DNA of 64,000 nt from Onthophagus taurus (taxonomy: Eukaryota > Arthropoda > Insecta > Coleoptera > Scarabaeidae), in NCBI RefSeq assembly GCF_036711975.1, contig NC_091967.1, positions 22,754,001 to 22,818,000 on the forward strand. The letters run 5' to 3'. This document shows positions 55,721 to 64,000 of this stretch, one piece after another. Under the pieces are notes generated by a model that saw only the letters and a program-made list of their open reading frames with translations, was not told the origin of the DNA and did no database searches. A program made the translations under genes and the position numbers. Every line of letters starts with the position of its first letter. Positions within the stretch are counted from its first letter, which is position 1.

Positions 55721-57345
55721 TGTATCTAATAATAATAATAATACATTTATTAGCTCTTTCACGTACATAATTAGTTACAGGTAAAAAACAAAAAAAAATA
55801 CAATATAAACTTAAAGCTAATCGGAGCTAGCTCAGGCAACATCGAAACATAGCCTGTTCTACCGCAAGCCGCTTTAGTTAATATACAAAAAGAAAAAAAT
55901 ATATATGCGCAAAAACAAAATAACTCCTAAATTGATATAACACCTAAATGATATAACACAATTGAATATGATAAACGTAAAAACAAATTGCTCATCTTTA
56001 CTCATTCTGAAGCTCACACAAAGTACCTCTGAATTTCAACTTGAAATGCCGGGTGTCTAAAGCTTTTACCGTACTAGAGAGAGATTTTCAAAAACTGACG
56101 ATTCTGAAACTAAAAGAATGTCGATAGGCGGATAACTCGTGACGAGGAATCGTAAGCAGGTCTCTACGGCGAATATTAATATTATGCACATCAGTACGAC
56201 AACTAATTTTTGTATGTAAATATACAGGCACTTTATCAGCCAATACTCCAAAAAACACTACATCCTCATGTAGTTGATTCTATTTGACATACTCAACCAT
56301 CTACACTCCTTCAGTTTATGTGAAATTCTGTGATACTTACGAATACCATAAATAAATCAAAGATAGCAATTTTGAACATACTGAATTCTCCTATTCGATT
56401 CTTTGATAATACAAGCACATAAACCGAATCACAGTAATTAAATAAAGAAAGAATCAATGAGTCCGTAACAGTACGTTTGCTAGTTTCATTTAAGATATGC
56501 CGATAAGAATATAATGATCTTAGAATACCGTATGATTTCTGAATAATTTTATTTACGTGGGTATGAAATTTTAAATCGTTATCAATCCATAAACCTAAGT
56601 TTTTAACAGTACTGACATGCTGTAATTGTTGACCATTGACAGTAATACTTAAAGGAGACTCCACTGACTCCAAATGATTTTTATTACCAATTATGATAAT
56701 GTTTGATTTAGTAGAACTAATTCTTAAACCATGTGCAGCAGAGATGTCGACTAGGGTTTGCACATCTCTATTCATTTGTTCAACAGCCATGTCAGTTCTA
56801 GTATGATGAAAGGAATAAGACAACTGAGTGTCGTCAGCATATGCGTGGAATTTACAAAATGTTATTCGTTCACTAAATATCCTTGTGTAAATAATAAATA
56901 AAAGAGGACCACATATACTGCCCTTTGGAACACCATATTTCACAGCTAAAGCTTCGGAAAGGCTGTTATTAATTTTAATTCGTTGAGTTCTACAAGAAAT
57001 TTATTGTTTAAAAAAACCTACTTAATAATAATTTGTGGTTTATAATGTTTATATTATCGAACGCTTTGGAAAAGTCTAAAAGCACGAGCGCACGCATGCA
57101 GAAGTACAGTGTTACAGCTGTGATTCAGTCTAAATCCAGATTGTGTTTCTGGTAAAATACTAATAGTTCAATAAGTGTTCACGCAACTGTTTACAGACGA
57201 TCTTTTCAAGAACTTTAGAGAGTGATGGCAGTATGCTTATAGGTCATTATATGTTTTAGGATCATTGTTCTTTGGCAATGGAAGAACCAAGGATTCTTTC
57301 CAACAATTAGGAAACACATTTTCTAAGAGACACGTATTAATTATA

Positions 57346-58994
57346 CAGGGTGTTCATTTCAAAACTTTCCACCTCAATTTCTCTAAATCCGGAAGTTTAA
57401 AAAGAAAATCGCTGAAATAGGTAAAGAATAAAACCAAGGGGGACAACTTTTTATGCAAAAATTGACTCACTCATGCGTCATTTCGGTATCAACCCCAATA
57501 CTTCATTGCGTCAGGTATCTCGTGCAACTGGTATATCCTTGGGTTCTGTTCGTAAAGTTGTAAAACTTCACAAATTCCATCCTTATAAATTGAAAATACA
57601 TCAAGAGCTAACTGAAGACGATTTTGACAGGAGAATACAGTTTTGTGAAGAAGTGACCACTATTATTAATAATGACAACGTTTATGTGAAAAATATCTAC
57701 TTTAGTGATGAATGCACTTTTTCTTTAAATGGATTTGTAAATAAACATAACTGCAGATATTGGAGTAATGAAAACCCTCATCTGACTGTAGAAGGGCATA
57801 CACAATATCCTGAAAAAGTTAATGTATGGGCCGGCATTTTGGGAGACCAAGTGATTGGTCCAGTGTTTATCGATGGAAATTTAAACGGCGAAGTGTACTT
57901 GGATATGTTAGAAAATACTATCAATCCACTAATTACGAAAGCTCTCGAGAATCAGTTGGATAGAGAAGAAAATGCCTTACTTGATGAGAATGAATTACAT
58001 TTTCAACAAGACGGAGCTCCTCCTCACTATGTTCTCTCAGTACGACAGTGGTTAGATAATACGTTTCCAAACAGATGGATAGGACGAAGAGGTCCTATAG
58101 AATGCCCAGCCAGATCACCAGATTTGACGCCATTAGACTTTTTTTTATGGGGTCATTTAAAGTCTGTTGTATTTACCCCTCAACCTCAAAATTTAGAAGA
58201 ACTTCGTTAGAGAGTTACTGCACCTTGCCGTGGAATTCAAAGGGAAGTTTTTGAAAATGTGCGCCGTAGTTTTGAACAACGGTTGTACCATTGTTTAGCT
58301 AATAACGGACAACACTTTGAACAATTATTAAGGTGATTTTCTCTGCAAAAAGTTTTTGTACATAATTAAATAACTGAAAATAAAATAGAACGTTTCAAGC
58401 AGTTAAAAGTTGTTTAAGTAATAACCAAATAAACCTAAAAGAAAAGAAAAATGAAACAGAAATCGTTTTTTCTAAATATCTCTGACAGACGCCAGGCAAG
58501 CTAGCCAACGTAGGTATATCATTGTCAAAATAACCTAAATATCAAAGATTTCGGATTGCTCCGAAATAATAAAGGTTTAATGGTCGTTGTAAAAACGAAC
58601 ATGGTAATTTAATTTTATAAATTAATAATAAAATATTACTTATTCTTGCTTTTAAGAAGGTAATTAAAGTTTTTAATATTAATTAAAGCGGGAAATACAA
58701 AACAAATATTTTCGCAAAAATTTCGAAAACGAATCGATGATCAATTTAAAAAAAATAAATACTAACATGTAGTACCTTAAACGACCTTTAAAATGAGGTA
58801 TCACTTGACACCCCTTTCCATTTAAGATTTTTAAGGGGTTGGTTTCTGGCGGCGGGGGGTTGAAGTGAGTGAGTCAATTTTTGCATAAAAAGTTGTCCCC
58901 CTTGGTTTTATTCTTTACCTATTTCAGCGATTTTCTTTTTAAACTTCCGGATTTACAGAAATTGAGGTGGAAAGTTTTGAAATGAACACCCCTG
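57346..58994. mobile_element. mariner-type element inserted in the retrotransposon
   Basis: Starts CAGGGTGTTCATTTCAAAAC and ends with the inverse (one extra C: CACCCCTG), with TA at both edges. Inverted repeats of about 130 bp (57346-57475 and 58866-58994). It carries a broken transposase. The CAGGGTG end is shared with three other elements of the window, although the repeat sequences behind it differ. Confidence 0.9.
57473..58336 (+). pseudogene. mariner-type transposase, N-terminally truncated, one stop
   Basis: The frame runs from ATG 57473 to a TAG at 58208-58210 (245 codons), then continues in the same frame for 41 more codons (RVTAPCRGIQREVFENVRRS...) to TGA at 58334-58336, so the TAG is a single nonsense change. 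Only one helix-turn-helix remains (NTSLRQVSRATGISLGSVRK); the first about 70-100 residues typical of the family are missing because the left inverted repeat runs straight into it. The DDE residues are all present: YFSDECTFSL, FQQDGAPPHY, and PARSPDLTPLDFFLWG. Confidence 0.9.
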
Positions 58995-59817
58995 TATTTA
59001 TTATTTAAACAATAGTCTAATAGATTAACTTCAATATAATCCGTGGAAGCACTTAAAAACTATCGTTGAAACGGTCTGGATCCAAATGATTAGAAATCTC
59101 AATTTTTTTATTTACCCCTCCTATTCCCAAATCCTTATATACGGTTTCCACAGTTTACTTTTGATTTGATGATTTGATTTTGGATACTTTTTGATCTTTA
59201 CGAATAGCAAAAGTGACATAATTTCGTAATGATTTGTAATAGTCCCACTGCTCTTGACGCTTTGTTTGTTTAAAACGTATTATCTCTTAATTTCATCATT
59301 GATTTAATAGTCGGTGTTATCCAAGGAGCAAAGGGCCTCAATATTTTAACTTTTTTTTCAGGTATATGTTTATCAAACACATACAATAGATTGGTATTAA
59401 AGAAACATAATTTATCATTTATATCTGGATATTCTAAAATTTGACACCAATCTAGGAAAAGCAATGTATTATCAAATTGTTCCTCATTAAAAGCTGAATA
59501 ATCTCTAATTATCTTAAAAACTGGATAACAATTTCCCGGCATCGACAGTGACAAAGTGCACCGAACAAGTAAATGATCAGTAAAATCGTTTAAGTCAACA
59601 GTAGTGGTCTCGCCGATAAGAGATACAACATTGGGAATGATAATTAGATCAATAAGAGAAAAGCTATTAGCTGTGACTCTAGTAGGCGACCTCACCACCT
59701 GTTTGTAATCATAAGCTTCAAAAAACGATAAAAGCTTTTCCGTTGCCGGGTGAGAACACGAATAAAGATCAATATTCATATCACCAAAAAGGATAAATCT
59801 GTTGCTTCTTCTTCTTG

Positions 59818-60035
59818 GTGACCCGTTATCTTCGATATAAAGATATCTTCGATATCTTCGATTTGGTTATCAAATTTCACCGTGCAATTCAATGCTCAAA
59901 AGTAATTCAGATCCTTTGGGGAGATAAAGATAGCAATGGCATAAAACATGCTCAACTGTCTTCTCGTCCTCCCCACATAGTCGGCATTCAGCATCGTCGG
60001 CTAGACCCAACAAGTTGAGGTGTGCTTTTAATCGT
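59818..60035 (-). pseudogene. Non-LTR 3' fragment with Cys/His box
   Basis: On the minus strand it reads HLNLLGLADDAECRLCGEDE then KTVEHVLCHC, the Cys/His-rich box at the C-terminus of some non-LTR elements; the copy at 50.64-50.79 kb on the plus strand has the same sequence. At 59820-59870 there is a small run of ATATCTTCG repeats. Confidence 0.65.
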
Positions 60036-60124
60036 CAGTGAATTGCAAACAACGAAAAAATTGCGGATTTTATCAAGAACTAAAAGTGATTTTTCAAAAC
60101 GGCTTTTTGCATTAAGAAGAGGAT

Positions 60125-60440
60125 ACTTTAATTAATAATCGAATGTGATAACAGCGACAGTTCTGTTAGTAATGAATGTGATGATGAATTACAAGCGAAG
60201 AGAAGGAAACTGGACGAAACTGCAACAAGAGATTTTATGTATCGTATTGGGATTCTTACAATGAGGTTGCTAAAGACAAACCTGATATAAATAAAGTTGT
60301 ATTCAATGAAAAAAGTCCTAGTGGGGTTGAACTTGATTATTATCTGCAGTGTTCAACGCCTAAAAGAGATACCAATTCTTGTGAGTGGTGGAGTACTAAG
60401 TAATAGGTTTTTAATATCCGGCCAAAGCCGGATATCCGTT
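60125..60440 (+). pseudogene. hAT transposase C-terminal dimerisation remnant
   Basis: Plus strand: SDSSVSNECDDELQAKRRKL, then in another frame SPSGVELDYYLQCSTPKRDT and NSCEWWSTK, which matches the hAT C-terminal dimerisation domain (E-L-xxYL...P-LxWW). Two stops follow immediately; a piece of the later SVPPLVKTL segment may continue it. Confidence 0.6.
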
Positions 60441-60924
60441 CCACCATTAGTTAAAACTCTTTTTCTGTCTAAAAGTCTTTTATGACTTTATTGGATGTTG
60501 GATCAGTACATTGCGGCTACATTTCGTACCAAGACATTGTTGTCTCCATCACCGTGAATTCTTCTTCATGCTAAGGGGCACTGTCATGACAGTTGTCTTG
60601 TTCATTATTAGAAACACTTCTCCTTGAAGTTTTTATTACTCTCGACAAATTTTCAAATTTGATGTCAACACATTTTTGTATCCTTTTCAATCCTTGTTGT
60701 TTTCCCCGTTTAGATCCATCATCTAATCTAAATGTAGCTTGGTTGCAAATATAAATGTCGTTTTTCTAATTTTTAATCTCTGATATTGTACATTTCATAA
60801 ATTTTTGCAAAGTGCACTCCACTTTCAAATACAAACAAATAAAAATGTTTTTATAAGTAAATAATATATATTTAAAATATGATTAGACTAAAAACTCTAA
60901 TACAAGTTCGCTTGCTACTTATTT
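60441..60924. other. Intergenic, 3' side of the acyltransferase gene
   Basis: No coding sequence recognised on either strand. Confidence 0.4.
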
Positions 60925-62637
60925 CTATATTATGTTTGAGACATTATTTTTATCATTGAATTCAAGCTCATTATATAAATCGTCAATATATTCCTTAATA
61001 TCATCAAGAATAAAATCAAGATCTTCAACATTCTTTACAACACCCTTTCTACTTTTAACGGCAACTTGAAAGTTATCACCAAGCGTAAAAATATAGAAAC
61101 AGAATCCAAAATTATAAAATTGCGATGCAAAGAATAAGATATTGTTAAACACTTTATCATCCACAATCCCATCTTTTATTCCAGAAATATTAGTTATATT
61201 AAAAGCGATGTTTTTTGTAAAAGAATCCGTTAAATGCTGTATTACTATTGCTGGAAAAACTGGCATTATCTTAAAAAGAATTTTGTGTAGCTAAAAAAAG
61301 AAAAAGTAATTTTTGCATATGTTATTGGGAATATTTTTTACGGGAATTTCTATTCCTGTCATTGCTTTTTTCTTGATTTCATTAATTTTTAAAACCATCT
61401 CAATAACATTTTTGGAATCAATCGGGAGATCCAAACGTAATAATTCGGAATGATTTGAAATTTTATTAAAATTAAATTCCCCAGAAAATAAACTTTTATG
61501 CGACTCTGTCAAATGGGTAACAGTTGTGGCTCCATTTAAAGAAGATAATACAATTTTATTCTAAAAGTTTTTGTTTTTTAATATAAAAGTGTTATTAAAT
61601 ATAACAAACCTTATTGCAATATTTTACAATGGCAGTTACAACTCCTGCGATTAGAACATCGCTAAATTGAATATTTAATTTATTTTTAATTTTCTTTATC
61701 ATGATAACATATTTAGGTTGTTCTTCGGTAAAAAACGATAAATATTCTTTAGGGTTGTAAGGGAGATCTTCAAAACAATCTTTTCCGCTTTCTTTTAGTG
61801 GATTTTTGTAAAGTTCTTCAGATAAAAGTGTTCTTTTTTCAATGTTAGCTGAATCTAAATTGCTTTTGATAAATATAAAATCGCTTTTTGTAAAAATTTT
61901 ATTCTTTAACATTCCTATAATGGCAGCTCCATCGCCAACACAATGCCGAACGCTAATAATAATCGCATATTGAAGATCTTCCTTAAAATTCCAATTAACG
62001 AATTGATTTAAAATAGTTACTTTCCACATTTTATCATTTAACGTATTATTAACATCAACAAAATTTTCATTCAAATACATTTTAATGTCATTCTTTGTAA
62101 GATACCCTCCATTAAGATTAAAATTTACAATTTGAACGTCCCCCTGGGTGTTTGTTTGTAAATAATAATAATAACCAAAACAATTTTTAACAGTACAAGT
62201 TAATTTTTGACAACTCTCTTCGGCTCGTCTCATTTTTTCGTTAACACATTTTACAACATCTTGGAAAGAATTCTTAACTCGCTCCATGAGAACGATTTGG
62301 ATTATTACTTTGCTATTTCTTCGTTCATTTATCACGTCTAACGACGATAATGGTGCAATAAAAGCACTTCTGTATTTAAGTTTCAAACATATTAAAGTGA
62401 TGAAACGAAAAATGAAAAAGAAAGATGCTAATATTACATAAAATGTGACTGCTAAAGTTATTGTTGAAATAATGAGGATGTTTTGCAAGAAATTTTTCGA
62501 TTTTTTTGAATCATATCCCATTAAATCCTGAAATTATATATTTTTTTCTTTTATAAGATTCAATTATTATAGCTTATAAATACCTCAAAAACTCGATATA
62601 AACTCAAAAAGAATAGTTTGCACTTATACAAAGTCAT
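60925..62637 (-). CDS. Wax synthase/DGAT-type O-acyltransferase
   Basis: Four exons on the minus strand, all phase 0: 62637-62584, 62527-61610, 61560-61342, 61290-60925; 518 aa. A strong hydrophobic segment at about 34-65 (NILIISTITLAVTFYVILAS and on) suggests an N-terminal membrane anchor in the ER. The condensation-type active site HHxxxDG is present as R-H-C-V-G-D-G at 212-218: the catalytic second His, Asp and Gly are kept, the first His is Arg. The C-terminal half (GATTVTHLTESHK; KVFNNILFFASQFYNFGFCF; LGDNFQVAV) fits the C-terminal domain of the WS/DGAT (WSD1) family. Such enzymes esterify fatty alcohols or diacylglycerol with acyl-CoA, in insects plausibly for cuticular wax; the substrate is not readable from the sequence. 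The promoter side faces the EF-hand gene 670 bp away. Confidence 0.85.
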
Positions 62638-63310
62638 ATTGAATTGCAACTAAAATGAACTATCGATATTTGTTAAAATCGAAAAGGTTGTTTCTTTTAT
62701 ATAGAGTGTAATTCTATGTTAGTATTTGCATTTACACCTTTTAAAATTATCTTAAAGTTATTTTTGTAAGGTGAATTGAATGATAAAAGCGTGGTTAAGA
62801 AATCAATTAAATATGTAGATTTAAAAAATATAGTGCTAAATTCACATGAATCTTGCAATAAGATTATAATGAACTCGTTTAACTTCCATAATAATTAAAA
62901 AAATACTGTTTATAACCGACGTAATTTCGTGAGACTTTTAGTAAACTTTATTCGTTGTTTCGTTCCTTGAGAAAATCTCGACTTCACACATCGTTTGTGT
63001 GGATAATAATCGGTTTGCTTCGAAACCATAACAGCAAATCAATTAAAAATCCTCCTTTTCAACTAATTGCCCCCCCGCAATGCATTGAAGATATCCAACA
63101 ACGCCTTCGGCAAGAAAAAAGAAACAAATTGAAAAGTGGTCGTTTTTACTTTTAAAGCAATTGTGCGTTACAAATTTCGAGACTTGGTGAAACCAACACA
63201 CGGTTCGTTTAGTTACCGATGGAAGTTTGTCGCGAAAACACACCTAATGCATTCGCGAAACAATATAAAAAAGAAATAAATCATTTTTGAAGTTGGATTA
63301 AGGAAAGGAA
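62638..63310. promoter_or_regulatory. Divergent intergenic region between two genes
   Basis: 673 bp between the starts of the acyltransferase (minus) and the EF-hand gene (plus), so both promoters should lie here. A short plus-strand ORF at 62955-63155 is probably within the 5' UTR of the EF-hand gene and has no recognisable domain. I cannot point to a specific core element. Confidence 0.4.
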
Positions 63311-63877
63311 ATGAGTGAGAATGTCAAAATTCCTGCTTGGGAAGTCATTAGAGTGTTTAAATTGTGTGATCCGAATGGAACTGGGAAGATTAGGGCTGGA
63401 CATTTGCGGAAATTGGTTAGGAATCAACTTGGAAAAGGAAGTGAGGTAATAATACCAAAAAAATATATGTTATTTCCTTTGTAAGCTTTCAAAAATGTTA
63501 TCTAAACGTTCTAGAAATATAAATAATAATAAAAATATTTTCAAAAAGAAACGAAAGTGGTAAACTGCAATGTTACGCAGTAGATTCCTATACTATTCAA
63601 CTTCCGGTTTACTAACGAACGATGTGTCACACTTTAATTGAATAGTGTTCATGCTATTTATACACGATTTTATAACAAAAGAAATTCATTTTGTTTGTTT
63701 GCATACAAAGTTGAATTTAAATAAATTATTATTATTTTTATTATAAATTTCAGGACATACGATGGATTTTAAATCAACTGGACCCAAAAAAATCCGGTTA
63801 TATTTCGTTCAAGGAATTTTTTTATAGAGTACAAAATGTCGCAGAAAAGTATGATTCTCCCAATGAATATGTAACAA
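63311..63877 (+). CDS. EF-hand protein, first two exons (gene continues right)
   Basis: Exons 63311-63445 (45 codons from the ATG) and 63754-63877, phase 0 then phase 1 at a GTAAGT donor; more exons must lie beyond the window. The peptide MSENVKIPAWEVIRVFKLCD holds a first EF-hand loop DPNGTGKIRAGHL (position 12 is His, so calcium binding is doubtful), then a second loop DPKKSGYISFKEFF. An N-terminal pair of degenerate EF-hands with LDP-xx-G-xISFxEFF resembles Rab11-FIP3/FIP4 (nuclear fallout in flies) and also ninein-type centrosomal proteins. I favour Rab11-FIP3-like, weakly; the diagnostic C-terminal Rab-binding coiled coil is not in view. Confidence 0.75.
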
Positions 63878-64000
63878 GTAAGTGAGAAATAAAAGTTATT
63901 GAACATGGTAATAATACGAATAATAATTTTTAAGTCTTAGAACAATTTAAAACTTAAAATAAGTCAACGTCTTTAAAGTTTCTTATTTAAGAGGAATTTC

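Larger units (their letters stand above)
55724..59815 (-). mobile_element. Non-LTR retrotransposon split by a mariner-type element
   Basis: Minus strand. 59779-59270 (169 codons) encodes the end of the endonuclease and the linker: ANSFSLIDLIIIPNVVSLIG, DFTDHLLVRCTLSL, FAPWITPTIKSMMKLRD. RT follows after the insertion at 57346-58994: degenerate block around 57240-57050, then an open frame 56943-56311 with VPKGSICGPLLFIIY, HAYADDTQLSY (catalytic YADD) and NLGLWIDNDLKFHTHVNK. A (TAA)n tail on the plus strand near 55725 marks the 3' end. The second half of the thumb is degenerate. The family is the same type as the copy at 19.1-20.2 kb. Confidence 0.8.

Overview
The window is AT-rich animal nuclear DNA, most likely from an insect. 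I lean towards a beetle from the mix of transposon families and gene types, but the sequence does not prove the order. Genes have short exons, GT-AG introns of about 50 bp upward and AATAAA signals. About half of the window is decayed mobile DNA: mariner/Tc1, hAT, piggyBac, pogo and PIF/Harbinger remnants, RTE-like and Jockey/CR1-like non-LTR fragments, and foldback elements. I found no tRNA, rRNA, CRISPR or bacterial-type feature. All gene models were built by hand from splice sites and codon phase.

Layout. 1-12.8 kb: the last exon of an unidentified gene (2812-2979) among transposon debris, including a 1.15-kb foldback element. 12.8-31.4 kb: a plus-strand gene for a large coiled-coil protein (21 phase-compatible exons, at least 1346 aa) whose introns hold an antisense IQCG/DRC9 gene, a complete 2.1-kb mariner-type element and many retroposon pieces. 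30.6-37.6 kb: a local duplication of the 3' end of the coiled-coil gene together with the 5' end of the next gene. The working ends lie in different copies and the leftover copies are broken. 37.5-38.5 kb: a gene for a protein with two chromodomains. 39.4-43.2 kb: a tandem array of reverse-transcriptase fragments and a dead Tc1 copy. 44.2-55.0 kb: TGS1 (trimethylguanosine synthase, 6 exons, 838 aa) with a complete intronless Greatwall kinase gene inside its first intron on the same strand; TGS1 intron 2 is packed with retroposon fragments. 55.7-60.4 kb: a non-LTR element split by a mariner-type element, then a hAT remnant. 60.9-62.6 kb: a four-exon acyltransferase of the wax synthase/DGAT type on the minus strand. 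63.3 kb to the end: the first two exons of an EF-hand protein on the plus strand.

How the genes relate. There is no operon-like pathway here. IQCG/DRC9 is a ciliary gene, TGS1 acts on RNA caps, Greatwall acts in mitotic entry and the double-chromodomain protein presumably acts on chromatin. The interest is architectural: two nested genes, one antisense and one in the same sense, and a duplication followed by complementary decay in which a foldback transposon sits exactly at a duplication junction with mismatched flanks.
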